DNA from: Vibrio tritonius
GTDB taxonomy: Bacteria; Pseudomonadota; Gammaproteobacteria; Enterobacterales; Vibrionaceae
Direction: 5' to 3'
DNA length: 64,000 nt
NCBI RefSeq assembly: GCF_001547935.1
Contig: NZ_AP014636.1
Location: 1,488,001-1,552,000, forward strand
Below, one piece after another: positions 1 to 9,857 of this stretch. The notes beneath the pieces are model-generated. The model searched no databases. It was not told where the DNA came from and worked only from the letters and a program-made list of their open reading frames with translations. Numbering within the stretch: position 1 is the stretch's first letter; every line of letters starts with the position of its first letter. The position numbers and the translations under genes were made by a program.

Positions 1-204
1 TTTAGCGAGGTTAATTTTGGTTTTTAGCTCGCTCTCTAGTTTTTGATCAACTAATTCGATGTTGTGTTCAATATTTTTTGTATCGGTTTGCGCGATATAG
101 TTACTAATAAAATAGTTAACGCTCATATACGCCACCAAAATGGTCGCAGTAATAATCGCGATAATTACTAGTATTATCTTATTTTTAAACGAAAAGCTTC
201 GCAT
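1..204 (-). CDS. methyl-accepting chemotaxis protein, N-terminal fragment
   Basis: The gene runs off the left edge of the window; only the first 68 codons are visible, read on the minus strand from ATG at 204-202. The protein starts MRSFSFKNKIILVIIAII, a short basic head followed by one membrane segment (about residues 9-28), then a polar stretch (NYIAQTDTKNIEHNIELVDQ) that would begin a periplasmic sensor domain. This is the usual N-terminal plan of chemoreceptors with a Cache-type sensor, and three complete chemoreceptors lie in the same window. A Shine-Dalgarno-like AAGGATATAAGG lies just before the start. A sensor kinase or diguanylate cyclase with the same head cannot be excluded, because no cytoplasmic domain is visible. 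Confidence 0.6.
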   Translation of the reverse strand, partial: MRSFSFKNKIILVIIAIITATILVAYMSVNYFISNYIAQTDTKNIEHNIELVDQKLESELKTKINLAK

Positions 205-268
205 GACACCTTATATCCTTAAAAGTGAATTGACTGTTTTGTCCACTAAATGCAGTGCTTCTAATGAC

Positions 269-534
269 TATACCCAAGTAACCTCAAGATGCGGTTTCAG
301 CGAGAATGTATTCGCTCATAGGCAAGGCACTGATTTGAATACATAGTTATTCTACGTAGAAAATCAGTAACGCAGCATAGGAGCGAATACAACTCGCCCC
401 TTGGGAGCTCATCAACAAGCCCATTTCCGCGCCCAATGACGTTGAAAGGGAATAACCATTCCTTCCGTCATTGAGCTTGACCTGTGCTCGTTGATGAAGC
501 TCTGAAGTCTGCATCTTGAGGTCATTTGGGTATA
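269..534. mobile_element. MITE-like element with 24-bp terminal inverted repeats (full copy)
   Basis: The element begins TATACCCAAGTAACCTCAAG (269) and ends with the near-perfect inverse of that sequence (511-534, reverse complement TATACCCAAATGACCTCAAG...). The 24-bp ends differ at about three positions. TA lies at both outer borders, which fits a TA target duplication. Inside are two further inverted repeats: GTATTCGCTCATAGG (309-323) faces GGAGCGAATAC near 380-390 across an AAATCAGT/ACTGATTT pair, and AATGACG (435-441) faces CGTCATT (466-472). It is too short to encode a transposase. Half copies of the same family occur at 16668-16736, 49916-50019 and 56863-56931. Open frames across it are by-products of the palindromes. 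Confidence 0.7.
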
Positions 535-1122
535 ATAAACGGCATATTATTTTTGGTCTTGTTTTTCCAACGGCCGCAACTGTCTGTTCATCCTTGGCGG
601 ACAAAACACTTCGCTAAACTCGTCAAAACATTCACTTAAAAGAATTGATCTTAAGAGACATGCATTTTCCGTGTTCACTTGGCATTTCCCTGCGCAATAT
701 CTGAACATCAAATTACAATGTTGGGGGAGTTACTTGGTATATATCCTATTAAAGCTTGCGGCTTGTTGCAATTACTAAAGTTTAATATTCTACCTATTTT
801 GGGTGATTCACTCGCCAAGGATAAGAAAAAACAGACAATTTGAATTTAAGCAGCAGATTATGCTGCAAATTTTATGCACCCAATTGCAATGTAATAGTTT
901 CTTATCTTTAAGAATCGCAAAATGGTATTTATTCAAATATTATCACTTCCATGCATCAGAAATAAATGCAAAGGGTCTCGTGTCCAAAGCGCATTGACGA
1001 CAAATAACGATTAAAAAACAAACATCAAATGCAACTAATTTGTTATGCAGCAGACAAGTTTGCACAGGATTTATCCGAAAAACTCGCTTTTTATGGCAAG
1101 CTATTAATTCTTTATTGCAACC
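535..1122. other. long intergenic region, no supported gene
   Basis: Nearly 600 bases between the MITE-like element and the MetJ-type operator. The region is AT-rich and holds only short frames without ribosome sites or protein-like composition. I see no RNA gene or convincing terminator. It may carry the promoter of the leftward chemoreceptor at 1-204. Confidence 0.5.
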
Positions 1123-1146
1123 AGACGTATTTCAATTTAGGTTATT

Positions 1147-1178
1147 GGACGTCTAAACGTCTCTGCGTTTAAACATCT
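1147..1178. promoter_or_regulatory. tandem MetJ operator (four met boxes)
   Basis: Four 8-bp units lie head to tail: GGACGTCT, AAACGTCT, CTGCGTTT, AAACATCT. The MetJ consensus is AGACGTCT; units 1 and 2 match 7 of 8 and unit 4 matches 6 of 8. A further AGACGTAT at 1123-1130 lies exactly three units upstream in the same register. A plausible promoter TTGCAA (1115) - 17 bp - TAGGTT (1138) would start transcription inside the boxes. The array ends 21 bp before the homocysteine methyltransferase start, which fits repression by MetJ with S-adenosylmethionine. Confidence 0.75.
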
Positions 1179-1199
1179 GTTTTTATAAGAGGGTCTACC

Positions 1200-2126
1200 A
1201 TGTTGAATCAAGCTGTTAACATTCTCGATGGCGGTATGAGCCGTGAATTAGAAAAGCGCGGCGCTCCATTTCGTCAACCAGAATGGTCAGCGCTCGCATT
1301 AATTGAAACGCCAGAGATTGTACGCGACGTGCACCAAGCTTTTATCCGTAATGGTGCTCAAGTGGTCACAACCAACAGCTATGCTTTAGTCCCTTTCCAT
1401 ATCGGTGAAGAGCGTTTTAACCAAGAAGCGCAATTATTAGCATACCGTGCCGGCGACATGGCTCGCCAAGCGGTACAACTCACCGGAGACAATGCACAAG
1501 TCGCAGGTTCACTGCCTCCGTTATTTGGTTCTTATCGCGCAGATTTATTCGAAGCTGAGCACGTTGAAGAGATTGCAACACCACTTATCCAAGGTCTAGC
1601 GCCCCATGTGGATTTCTGGCTTAACGAAACCCAAAGCCTGATTGCCGAACCGAAAGCGATCAAAGCATTGCTCACTAAACTGGGTCACGATGATAAACCT
1701 CTGTGGGTCTCTTTTACTTTAGAAGATGATCAAGTCACAGATGTACCACGTCTACGCTCCGGTGAAACCGTGGCAGAAGCTGCCGCTGAAATGGCAAAAA
1801 TCGGCGTGGAAGCCATGCTATTTAACTGCTGCCAACCAGAAGTAATAGAAAGTGCAATTGCAGCAGCACAACACGTATTTACAGAAGCAGGCGTGCCAAA
1901 CATCAAGCTTGGCGCTTATGCCAACGCCTTTGCCCCACAACGTAAAGATGCGGCAGCCAATGAAGACTTAGATGAAGTGCGCGCCGATCTAACGCCACCC
2001 GCTTACGTCGTATGGGCCGAGAAATGGGTACATGCTGGAGCCTCGTTGATTGGTGGTTGCTGCGGGATTGGCACGGATCATATCGCCGAGTTAAGCCGTC
2101 ACTTTACGCCATCAAACATTAAGTAA
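1200..2126 (+). CDS. homocysteine S-methyltransferase family protein
   Basis: A 308-residue cytoplasmic enzyme of the Pfam S-methyl_trans (MmuM/BHMT) family, which moves a methyl group from a donor such as S-methylmethionine to homocysteine to make methionine. The N-terminus ILDGGMSRELEKRG is the typical start of the barrel. The zinc-thiolate ligands are visible as FNCC (about residue 204) and GGCCG (about residue 288). Length fits MmuM (about 310) and not the large MetH. It is a single gene with AAGAGGG upstream of its ATG, an upstream MetJ-type operator, and a terminator at 2229. The methyl donor cannot be told from sequence; S-methylmethionine is the likeliest, and no permease (mmuP) is adjacent. 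Confidence 0.85.
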   Translation: MLNQAVNILDGGMSRELEKRGAPFRQPEWSALALIETPEIVRDVHQAFIRNGAQVVTTNSYALVPFHIGEERFNQEAQLLAYRAGDMARQAVQLTGDNAQVAGSLPPLFGSYRADLFEAEHVEEIATPLIQGLAPHVDFWLNETQSLIAEPKAIKALLTKLGHDDKPLWVSFTLEDDQVTDVPRLRSGETVAEAAAEMAKIGVEAMLFNCCQPEVIESAIAAAQHVFTEAGVPNIKLGAYANAFAPQRKDAAANEDLDEVRADLTPPAYVVWAEKWVHAGASLIGGCCGIGTDHIAELSRHFTPSNIK

Positions 2127-2144
2127 TCACAACCTCTTAACTTA

Positions 2145-2226
2145 CTGCTCCTAAATGTAAGTCATTTAGGCAAATGCAGAACGCAAATTCGCATAACCCC
2201 ATCCTTGGGGTTACGCTTTGCATCCC
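2145..2226. repeat. dispersed repeat family B, copy 1
   Basis: About 80 bp that align with 22539-22623: both share TAAGTCATTTAGG, AAATGC, ACGCA and TCGCATAA in the same order and spacing. In this copy CCTAAATG-TAAGT-CATTTAGG and AACCCC/GGGGTT form two stems, so the element would fold in RNA. It sits just before the terminator of the methyltransferase gene. Confidence 0.6.
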
Positions 2227-2228
2227 TA

Positions 2229-2253
2229 GCCCTCAATGTTTGAGGGCTTTTTG
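2229..2253 (+). terminator. rho-independent terminator
   Basis: GCCCTCAA-TGT-TTGAGGGC followed by TTTTT. The stem is perfect at 8 bp. It ends transcription of the homocysteine methyltransferase gene. Confidence 0.85.
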
Positions 2254-2582
2254 TTGTCAGCCCCAATCCAGTACTGACGGCTACTAACGGGACACACACC
2301 CTATTTAACTCTATACCCCCACTCCAGAAAAAGAATAATATTTAATTTAAATCAATACGTTAAGATTAATTACCACGCACTTTTCAGGTTGAGATAGCGA
2401 TCTCATACGCTGTGATTAAATATCTATACTATGAAAAGCTATTCACTCTGTAGCCAACAATGATGCGTTGATTTGGTTCTCAATTCCTAAGCCAATTTCA
2501 TGTTATTTACGCTGCCTAGACAGTGCCCTACAACAAGGCTACAGACTTTTTAAACGATAAATTCAAATAACGAAGTGTGAAT
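2254..2582. other. intergenic region upstream of cdaR
   Basis: About 330 bases that should hold the cdaR promoter. The stretch around 2330-2440 is AT-rich. I see no palindromic operator that I would name. Confidence 0.4.
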
Positions 2583-3686
2583 ATGCAATTACGAGAGCAG
2601 TTAGCTGAACGTATCGTGGAACGTGCACAAAAGATCATAAAATATCCACTCAATGTGATGGACGAAACCGGAATCATCATCGCTTCGACAAATCCAGCAC
2701 GCAAATATCAAAAACACGGTGGAGCCGTCTTAGCCTTAACTGAATTAAAACCGATTGAAATTTCTGACACCATGTTGCCAGAATTTCCTAACGTTCAACC
2801 TGGGGTTAATTTGCCTATTATTTTCAATAATGAAGCGATTGGCGTGATTGGCATTTCAGGTCCATTAAAAGAAGTTCGCCCTTTTGGCGAGCTGGTTAAA
2901 ATGTCGGCAGAGATGATCGTGGAATACACATCAATGGTCGAAATGACGCGCTGGAGTGAGCGCAAACGTGAAGAATTTTTACTCGAATGTATTGACCCTC
3001 ATTCTTCACAAGATCATCTTGTCGATATGTCTGCACAGCTGAAAGTGGATATTTTTCAGCGTCATGCGATGGGAATTATTGAGGTAACCGATGCAGAGCA
3101 CCAAAAAGAGGTTGACCGCGTACTGGGCACTTGGTCACGCCAACGCCTGAAAGCGGAAAACTCCTATAAAACCACGATCGTATTATTCAACGCCAGTGAC
3201 ATTGATACAGAACATCCCAGCCGCACTGTCAATGATTGGCAAAGCTTGCAAGCTCATTTGAAGCAAGAGCTGCATGTGCCATTTCATTGCGCACTCGGGC
3301 ATGTCTATGAACAACCCAATCAGATCCCATTTGCTTACCAAAGTGCCTTAGCGGTATTGAAATCGGGTATGCGTTTAGCTCCAAACTGTCGGTTCTACTG
3401 TTATCAAGATTATGAGATTCCATCACTGTTTGAAGGCAACTTACAAGCCTGGCAAAAAGACAAGTTAACAACCCAACATTCACAATTGGAGTTAGCCGAT
3501 CCAACCTTAATCCACACATTGAGAACCTGGTTTGATAACGATTGTGACGTAAAGCAAACCTCGGAAATGTTATACATCCACCCCAATACCCTGCGCTATC
3601 GCTTAAAACGGGTAGAGGAAATCTGCAATATCAACTTGCATCATTATAAAGATGTCTGTCGGCTCTACTTTAGTTTGATTTTATAA
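2583..3686 (+). CDS. cdaR: sugar diacid utilisation regulator CdaR
   Basis: The protein has an N-terminal sugar-diacid recognition domain (about residues 1-135, with LNVMDETGIIIAST) and a C-terminal PucR-type helix-turn-helix (about 315-367, CDVKQTSEMLYIHPNTLRYR). This is the CdaR arrangement; E. coli CdaR activates galactarate, glucarate and glycerate catabolism genes. Its tail-to-tail neighbour is garD, galactarate dehydratase, which supports the assignment. I chose ATG 2583 because CGAAG lies about 7 bases upstream; GTG 2577, two codons earlier, is also possible. No other gar or gud gene is visible, so the rest of the pathway must be elsewhere. Confidence 0.87.
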   Translation: MQLREQLAERIVERAQKIIKYPLNVMDETGIIIASTNPARKYQKHGGAVLALTELKPIEISDTMLPEFPNVQPGVNLPIIFNNEAIGVIGISGPLKEVRPFGELVKMSAEMIVEYTSMVEMTRWSERKREEFLLECIDPHSSQDHLVDMSAQLKVDIFQRHAMGIIEVTDAEHQKEVDRVLGTWSRQRLKAENSYKTTIVLFNASDIDTEHPSRTVNDWQSLQAHLKQELHVPFHCALGHVYEQPNQIPFAYQSALAVLKSGMRLAPNCRFYCYQDYEIPSLFEGNLQAWQKDKLTTQHSQLELADPTLIHTLRTWFDNDCDVKQTSEMLYIHPNTLRYRLKRVEEICNINLHHYKDVCRLYFSLIL

Positions 3687-3758
3687 CGAGCAGTGCCTGA
3701 ACAAACTCAAGGTTGACTGGGCATCACTTAACCGTGATGCCCAACACCTGACAGGTAA

Positions 3759-5339
3759 TCAAGTGACCGGCGCAGGATTAAACACAGCTAAGGCATTATG
3801 TAGCCCCCACTGATCAGAGAAGGTCGATTTACGACCACTGGCCACATCCAAGATGGTATTAAATATTTCCCATCCTTTATCCTCAATGGAGTGCTCACCG
3901 GTTGCCACAGTTCCCGCATTAATATCCATTAAATCAAACCACCGGCGTGCCAAGGAGTTACGTGTTGCCACCTTAATCACTGGCACAACTTCTAATCCAT
4001 AAGGCGTACCACGCCCCGTGGTGAACACCTGCATGGTGATCCCAGAAGAAAGTTGTTGCGTACCACAAACAAAATCACTCGCTGGGGTTGCAGCAAAGAT
4101 CAGCCCTTTGCGCGTTGGGCGTTCTCCAGGAGAAAGCACCTCCACAATGGCGCTACTGCCAGATTTAGCAATCGAACCTAAGGCTTTTTCAACCACGTTG
4201 GCCAACCCCCCTTTCTTGTTACCAGGAGATGGGTTTTCACGTCGATCCGTCTGCCCAAGACTTAGATAATCATCATACCAGCGCATTTCTTCTTTTAACC
4301 GTTGGCCGACCTGCTGATCAACACAACGTGGGCCAAGCAAATGCACCGCGTCTCGCACTTCGGTCACTTCTGAGAACAACACGGTTGCACCGCAACTGAC
4401 CAAGAGATCGGTCGCATACCCCACTGATGGATTGGCGGTTACGCCAGAAAAAGCATCACTACCACCACATTGCATGCCGACTACAAGGTCTGCCACTGGG
4501 CAAGGTTCGCGGCGACGTTGATTAAGCTTTTGCAAATGCTTTTCTGCGGTTTGCAGTATATCGGTTACCATGGATTGGAAACCGACATGCTCTTCGCTTT
4601 GTAAAGAGATGATGCTGGCATCCTCAAGACTTATCGGCTGTTCAGTACCTGTGCCTTGCAGCAGTTTCTCTGGCTGTAATTTTTCGCAGCCCAAACCGAT
4701 CACCATCACCTCACCACCGAAATTGGAGTTGAGCGCTAGGTTATGAATGGTACGAATGGGCACCACTGACGCAGGTGCATTAATGGCAACACCACAACCG
4801 TACAAATGGTTAAGGCCGACCACACCATCCACATTTGGATAATGAGGCAGTAATTCACGCTTGATCATGTCGACCATATAATCGACTACCCCAGCGACAC
4901 AGTGAACACTCGTCGTGATACCTAACAAGTTCTTAGTACCCGCGCTACCATCGGGATTACGGTAGCCCATAAAGGTGTAGTCGGTCATTGGCGGTAATGG
5001 TTTAGGAACGCGTGTGGCAATAGGAATGTCATCTAGTGCAGGCGCTTGAGGGATATCCACCACAAATTGGCTTATCCAACCACCTTGAGGAATATCTTTA
5101 TTGGCATACCCTATCACTTCACCGTAGCGATGGATGGCTTCACCAGTGATAATGGGTTCCAGTGCAACCTTGTGTCCCTCTGGAATATCTTCGGTAAGGG
5201 TCAATCCTTCGTATAGGAGCGTGCCCGCAGGCAGCCCGCCATCATTGACGATAATCGCCACATTATCATCCGGATGGACTTTGATGTATCTCGGTATCGT
5301 TTTCATTGGTTTAGGATTCTCGTTATTGGATAGTTCCAA
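3759..5339 (-). CDS. garD: galactarate dehydratase
   Basis: A cytoplasmic UxaA/GarD-family dehydratase that converts meso-galactarate to 5-dehydro-4-deoxy-D-glucarate. The N-terminal SAF-like domain (about 15-95, [18 protein letters not shown]) precedes the large C-terminal domain with [53 protein letters not shown] and GNKKGGL. At 526 residues it matches E. coli GarD (523) almost end to end. The start given is TTG at 5339 with GGGGG just upstream, which reproduces the E. coli length; ATG at 5306 would give 515 residues. It converges on cdaR. A CRP-like site and a palindrome lie about 310-380 bp upstream, and the long leader fits control by CdaR. Confidence 0.92.
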   Translation of the reverse strand: MELSNNENPKPMKTIPRYIKVHPDDNVAIIVNDGGLPAGTLLYEGLTLTEDIPEGHKVALEPIITGEAIHRYGEVIGYANKDIPQGGWISQFVVDIPQAPALDDIPIATRVPKPLPPMTDYTFMGYRNPDGSAGTKNLLGITTSVHCVAGVVDYMVDMIKRELLPHYPNVDGVVGLNHLYGCGVAINAPASVVPIRTIHNLALNSNFGGEVMVIGLGCEKLQPEKLLQGTGTEQPISLEDASIISLQSEEHVGFQSMVTDILQTAEKHLQKLNQRRREPCPVADLVVGMQCGGSDAFSGVTANPSVGYATDLLVSCGATVLFSEVTEVRDAVHLLGPRCVDQQVGQRLKEEMRWYDDYLSLGQTDRRENPSPGNKKGGLANVVEKALGSIAKSGSSAIVEVLSPGERPTRKGLIFAATPASDFVCGTQQLSSGITMQVFTTGRGTPYGLEVVPVIKVATRNSLARRWFDLMDINAGTVATGEHSIEDKGWEIFNTILDVASGRKSTFSDQWGLHNALAVFNPAPVT

Positions 5340-5654
5340 AATACCCCCGTCACCAATACCTCTGCATCGGCAAAAAGCTCAAATAATCAGCAAATTTCAC
5401 CATAAAAATTGTGCACTTTTACAATCGTATCGATGTTTATCACAATCAGCGAATGGATAACGCTTCACATTTGACCCACCGCCTCTCACTACCTACCACC
5501 AAAGGATTAGTTTAACTAATGCAAAATTAATAACATTTTTAACAAAAAACTTCATCTTCTTACATTTCGTCTTGGTCCATGAGAAAAGATTTCTCTCCTT
5601 TCACGTGATAAACTGTCATTTTATGAATAGAATATTCATATTTTATTATCACAA
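5340..5654. other. long leader between garD and the chemoreceptor (first part)
   Basis: AT-rich intergenic DNA directly upstream of garD. It holds no open frame worth calling and should contain the garD promoter. I could not place the promoter with confidence. Confidence 0.4.
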
Positions 5655-5694
5655 AAATGTCGTATTAACCGACATTTATGTGATATCAGTCACC
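5655..5694. promoter_or_regulatory. inverted repeat next to a CRP-like site
   Basis: AAATGTCG (5655-5662) and CGACATTT (5670-5677) form a perfect 8-bp inverted repeat with a 7-bp spacer. One base later comes TGTGATATCAGTCACC (5679-5694), which fits the CRP half-sites TGTGA/TCACA with one mismatch. The pair lies in the 526-bp gap between the divergent garD and the dCache chemoreceptor. Activation by cAMP-CRP of either gene is inference; the regulator of the inverted repeat is unknown. Confidence 0.55.
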
Positions 5695-5749
5695 AATGAG
5701 ATTGTATTAAAAAATAAAAAAGTTAATTTCAAGCTAAATATCTAGCAAG

Positions 5750-5767
5750 TTACGTTAATTAACGTAA
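5750..5767. promoter_or_regulatory. perfect 18-bp palindrome
   Basis: TTACGTTAATTAACGTAA is a perfect 18-bp palindrome, about 100 bp upstream of the chemoreceptor start. The shape suits a dimeric regulator. I do not recognise the binding protein. Confidence 0.5.
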
Positions 5768-5865
5768 ACAATATTAATCAAAATCAAAGTTGAGACACTC
5801 TGTTTCATGTAGTTTCCATAGGCATACTAATAGTAATCCAAACAAGCCAAACTTTAGGAACAAAC

Positions 5866-7902
5866 ATGATCCTTTTATACAAAAACAAAAGTGTCGGTTT
5901 TCAGCTCCGCCTCATCATGACGATCTGTCTATTCGTCGCCTTCGCAGCGATTGCAACTATGGTGTATCGCAACGCTTCATCGGTTTTGTTGCAGTCAACG
6001 CTAAACGAACAACAATCACGCGTTGAAGCGCTAGCCAAAAGTATCGCTAGTCAGTTCGACGCGTATTTATCAACGAGCCAAACATTAGAGTCGACATTTC
6101 AGCACGGCTATTTAAAAGGACTTACTCGGTCACACGACACCGTTAATTTCAAAGGACACACCCTGCGTAACCTTACCCTACACGGTGAGAGTTTAATTGG
6201 TGGTTTCTCGGTAGTTGATCGCTTTACTCGTGATACCGGCGCAGTGGCGACCCTATTTGCTCCAGTTGGCAACGATTGGCTTCGTGTTACCACATCGCTA
6301 AAAGACAAAAGTGGACAACGTGCCGTTGGCACAATGTTAGGTACCAATCACCCGGGTTACCAAAAACTGATGCAAGGCCAGCCTTATTACGCTGCTGTAT
6401 CTTTATTTGGCATTCGTTACATCACCTACTATTCACCGATAAAAGATGCCTCTGGCACTATCATTGCGATCTCTTTCGTTGGTGTACCTGTCGAAAAAGC
6501 AGCACAAGATACGTTCAATGCGCTCAGTAAAGTGACGTGGGGGAAAACCGGTTATTCTATCGTTGTGGATAATCGCCAAGATAATCTTGGTCACTACCTG
6601 CTGCACCCAACCTTTAATGAAACTGATCCTTCCATTATTGATGTGCAAGACGCCGACGGTAATACGCCATTTAAACAAATCTTCGACAACGACAATGGCA
6701 CTATTGTCTTCCCGTACATTTACAATAATGTACGCGGCAACAAATACTTAGTGTTTGCTACCGTACCTGGTTGGAATTGGAAATTACTTGGTGGAACATT
6801 TATCCACGAAGTCACAGAAGATACTGAAACCTTGCTGACTCAGATCATTATCGCTTCAGTCGTGGTAGGTAGCATTACCTTAGTTCTTATCTCGCTATTT
6901 ATTGCACGCACGTTGAAACCACTGACCGCTGCCGCTGGGTATATGGAGCGACTAGGACAAGGCGAAGTGAGCATGGAGATTGAGCAAGGTAATCCTGACT
7001 CGGCAAATGAAATGATCCGTTTAACCAACAACGTCGCTTCCATGGCAAGCCGTTTACGACATCTCGTTGCGGATATTCAACAAACCGGCGATGAAGTACA
7101 GCGCAGATCTCAAAGCGTAATGAATGATGCAGACAGCAGTCTACGTCAATCAGATGAACAGCAGACACAAATTGACCAAGTTGCGACCGCAATCGAAGAG
7201 ATGGCCACCTCAGCACAAGCCGTGGCACAGCAAGTTGAACACATTGCCGGTAACGTACGAGAAGCCGACAGTAGCACGCAATCTGGTTTAAGCATGGTGG
7301 AAGAAGTGTGCATCGACGTTGCGAAACTGAATGAGCAGCTCGATCAATCTGCATCGGCCATTGAGCAAGTGAGTTCAGACAGTGCAAGCATTCAAACCGT
7401 AACGAAAATGATCGATGAAATCGCAGAGCAGACCAACCTATTAGCCCTCAATGCGGCAATTGAAGCAGCTCGTGCCGGTGAACAAGGTCGGGGCTTTGCG
7501 GTTGTGGCAGACGAAGTTCGTACACTCGCACACCGCACGCAAGTGTCAGTAAAAGACGTAGTGGCGATTATCGAAAAACTGAAAGGGTCCACACAAAACG
7601 CAGTTGAATTAATGCATCAAAGCCAATCCAATGCCAACCGCGTTCTTGAGCGGGCTCATGAAGCAGGCAGCTCTTTAGAAACCATTGCCGGACAAGTTCG
7701 TGACATCGCGTGTCAATCCGATGCTATTGCCGCAACAGCAGAAGAGCAAGCGCAAGTAACCCAAGAAGTGGCTTCAAGCGCAACACAAATCAGTGAACTG
7801 AACTCTGAAACACGAGAAATCAGCGCACAAACCAACGACAGCGCGCGAGCACTGACTCAGCAGGCAACCACATTGAAATCGCAAATCGATTTCTTCCATT
7901 AA
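5866..7902 (+). CDS. methyl-accepting chemotaxis protein with Cache_3-Cache_2 sensor
   Basis: A 678-residue inner-membrane chemoreceptor. It has a first membrane segment (about 17-37), a large periplasmic sensor of the fused Cache_3/Cache_2 type (about 45-325, with [26 protein letters not shown]), a second membrane segment (about 327-348), a HAMP domain, and a signalling domain whose hairpin tip reads [34 protein letters not shown]. That tip contacts CheW and CheA. It is transcribed alone, divergent from garD, and ends at a bidirectional terminator. The ligand is unknown. Cache_3/Cache_2 receptors often sense small organic acids, so a link to sugar acids is possible but unproven. Confidence 0.92.
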   Translation: MILLYKNKSVGFQLRLIMTICLFVAFAAIATMVYRNASSVLLQSTLNEQQSRVEALAKSIASQFDAYLSTSQTLESTFQHGYLKGLTRSHDTVNFKGHTLRNLTLHGESLIGGFSVVDRFTRDTGAVATLFAPVGNDWLRVTTSLKDKSGQRAVGTMLGTNHPGYQKLMQGQPYYAAVSLFGIRYITYYSPIKDASGTIIAISFVGVPVEKAAQDTFNALSKVTWGKTGYSIVVDNRQDNLGHYLLHPTFNETDPSIIDVQDADGNTPFKQIFDNDNGTIVFPYIYNNVRGNKYLVFATVPGWNWKLLGGTFIHEVTEDTETLLTQIIIASVVVGSITLVLISLFIARTLKPLTAAAGYMERLGQGEVSMEIEQGNPDSANEMIRLTNNVASMASRLRHLVADIQQTGDEVQRRSQSVMNDADSSLRQSDEQQTQIDQVATAIEEMATSAQAVAQQVEHIAGNVREADSSTQSGLSMVEEVCIDVAKLNEQLDQSASAIEQVSSDSASIQTVTKMIDEIAEQTNLLALNAAIEAARAGEQGRGFAVVADEVRTLAHRTQVSVKDVVAIIEKLKGSTQNAVELMHQSQSNANRVLERAHEAGSSLETIAGQVRDIACQSDAIAATAEEQAQVTQEVASSATQISELNSETREISAQTNDSARALTQQATTLKSQIDFFH

Positions 7903-7938
7903 TTATGGTCCTGCCCATAGCGTCATCGCTTCCAATAA

Positions 7939-7965
7939 AAAAGCTCACCACGATGGTGAGCTTTT
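7939..7965. terminator. bidirectional terminator between convergent chemoreceptor genes
   Basis: AAAAGCTCACC-ACGAT-GGTGAGCTTTT: a perfect 11-bp stem including the A and T tracts, which can end transcription from both sides. Confidence 0.85.
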
Positions 7966-7980
7966 CATTAAATTCAAGTG

Positions 7981-9606
7981 TTACACTTTAAATTGAGTCA
8001 TACGCTGAAGCATGGTACGCGCAATTGTGGTCACGACATTACCAGAGTCGGCCACCTTGGTTGATGCTTGGCGAGACTCTTCAACAAGCCCTTGCAAATC
8101 GGACACACTCGCATGCACATCACTGACAACCAAGCTTTGTTGCTCAGTCGCCGTCGCTACCTGTAAGTTCATATCTTGAACGGTAGCAACCAAATCTTGA
8201 ATATGAGTAAACGCACCACTCACCTCATCAGTCATACTGACTGATTTAGTCATTAGATCGCTTCCACTAGACATAGCTTGTTGCGTCTCTTTCACGCCAT
8301 CAATGAGCCCACCGACCATACTTTGTATATCTTCCGTAGACGCTTGAGTACGCTGAGCTAAGGTGCGAACTTCATCAGCTACCACTGCAAAACCACGACC
8401 TTGCTCGCCTGCTCGAGCTGCTTCAATTGCCGCGTTCAGCGCCAGTAAGTTAGTTTGATCCGCGATGCCACTAATAATGTCCAATACAGAGGTTATTTTG
8501 TCTGTATCAGCCGCTAGAGAAGCAATTCGTTCAGCGGCAGAATTGACACTATTCGCTAGTTGGCTATTCAGGTTACGGTTGGAATCAATCAATTTTTGGC
8601 CTTCATAGGCCGCTTGCTTCGCTTCTTCACTCTTAGCCGAAGTGTGCTGAGCACTGGATGAAATATCCTGTACTGCTTGGTTAATTTGCTCAAAAGACGT
8701 AAACATTTTTGCTAGATGATTCTGCTGCCTTTCACTAATTTTCCGCGTTTGATCGGAGACAGACTGTAACGATTGACTGTCGCTATTCAGTGTTTTTACG
8801 TCGTTAAGCACACCACTGATTAGTGTTTGTAGCTGGTCCAGTAACTGGTTCATACTCTGGCTAAGCTGTCCGAGCTCATTATTCGAGTCCGCAGGTAAAC
8901 GACTCACTAGGTCTCCTTTTCCTTTCACAATATCATCAACCACATTACGAATCGCGGTGATTGATTTCACGATAGAATTAGGAATAACAAGTAGCATGAT
9001 TAAACCAATAACGACTGAGAGCACGGATATACCCGTTGTCCAATACTCCCGTGTCAATGCTAATTTAGACGCTTGCGCATGTATTTCCTTAGCTCTCGCA
9101 TCCAGTAACTCTCCCGCTTTATCATATTGGTCGCGTAAGGTTCCAAAATGTTTAACTGAAACAGCAAAAACCGCAACGGCCTTAGCGTCTTCACCATTTT
9201 TGATTAGTGAAAAAACTTGGTCAGCCTCATTACGCCACTCTGAAAAGACAGTATCAAAGTTTTCGAACTGCCCAATCATATTAGGGTATTGTTCCAATAA
9301 CTTTAGATATTTGTGCATACGGTCATAGGCTTGTTGAGCATTTTCATCAAATGATGCTTTAGCATCATCTAACACTTCTCGCTTAAAAATAATCGCGTCT
9401 TGCTGGCCTTTCAGTGCTTGGTATAGATCTCGGTCAGCATTGATTACTGCACTTTGCGCCACCATTAACCGACTAGCAAAGAGATTTATTGAACTATCAA
9501 GGCTCTTAACCGCCATGTAATTAAGTACACTTACACAGAGCAAGAAGAGTGTGAGCAGCAAGAGCGCAAGCCCAATCTGTGCTCGAATAGTCAGCATTTT
9601 TAGCAT
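7981..9606 (-). CDS. methyl-accepting chemotaxis protein with four-helix-bundle sensor
   Basis: Chemoreceptor of about 541 residues. It has a membrane segment at the start (about 10-32), an all-helical periplasmic region without Cache motifs (about 35-185, rich in A, L, Q, D; it fits a 4HB_MCP sensor), a second membrane segment (about 189-209), HAMP, and a signalling hairpin with [21 protein letters not shown] start it at ATG 9606 because AGGA lies 7 bases upstream; the upstream ATG at 9627 has no comparable site. It converges on the previous chemoreceptor at a shared terminator. Ligand unknown. Confidence 0.92.
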   Translation of the reverse strand: MLKMLTIRAQIGLALLLLTLFLLCVSVLNYMAVKSLDSSINLFASRLMVAQSAVINADRDLYQALKGQQDAIIFKREVLDDAKASFDENAQQAYDRMHKYLKLLEQYPNMIGQFENFDTVFSEWRNEADQVFSLIKNGEDAKAVAVFAVSVKHFGTLRDQYDKAGELLDARAKEIHAQASKLALTREYWTTGISVLSVVIGLIMLLVIPNSIVKSITAIRNVVDDIVKGKGDLVSRLPADSNNELGQLSQSMNQLLDQLQTLISGVLNDVKTLNSDSQSLQSVSDQTRKISERQQNHLAKMFTSFEQINQAVQDISSSAQHTSAKSEEAKQAAYEGQKLIDSNRNLNSQLANSVNSAAERIASLAADTDKITSVLDIISGIADQTNLLALNAAIEAARAGEQGRGFAVVADEVRTLAQRTQASTEDIQSMVGGLIDGVKETQQAMSSGSDLMTKSVSMTDEVSGAFTHIQDLVATVQDMNLQVATATEQQSLVVSDVHASVSDLQGLVEESRQASTKVADSGNVVTTIARTMLQRMTQFKV

Positions 9607-9813
9607 GTTATCGTCCTGTAAATTCATGAATCGCGATTCTCAAATACAGAGAATCACACCTCAATGTTCTAAACCAAGCCAAATGCATTTTTAGTATTCG
9701 TTCTTGTATACACTTCTCAAAGAATGGAGGATTGAGAGCTGTCGAATATGAGAGATGCTAACTATATCGTAGTCAGGTTGGGGGCTTTTACCAATTAAAG
9801 GTAACAAGTATTC

Positions 9814-9851
9814 AAAAAATGATAAGTCCCCCACCAAAAAGCTGGGAGACT
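9814..9851 (-). terminator. terminator of the hutWXZ operon
   Basis: On the minus strand AGTCTCCCA pairs with TGGGGGACT (one mismatch), and ATTTTTT follows within ten bases. It lies just past the hutZ stop codon. Confidence 0.6.
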
Positions 9852-9857
9852 AAGAAG

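Noticed and set aside
347..604. 85-codon minus-strand frame
   Set aside because: It lies over the palindromic MITE-like element and reads through its hairpins; no ribosome site and a low-complexity arrangement.
803..997. 64-codon plus-strand frame upstream of the methyltransferase
   Set aside because: GTG start without a ribosome site, and the peptide has no protein-like pattern.
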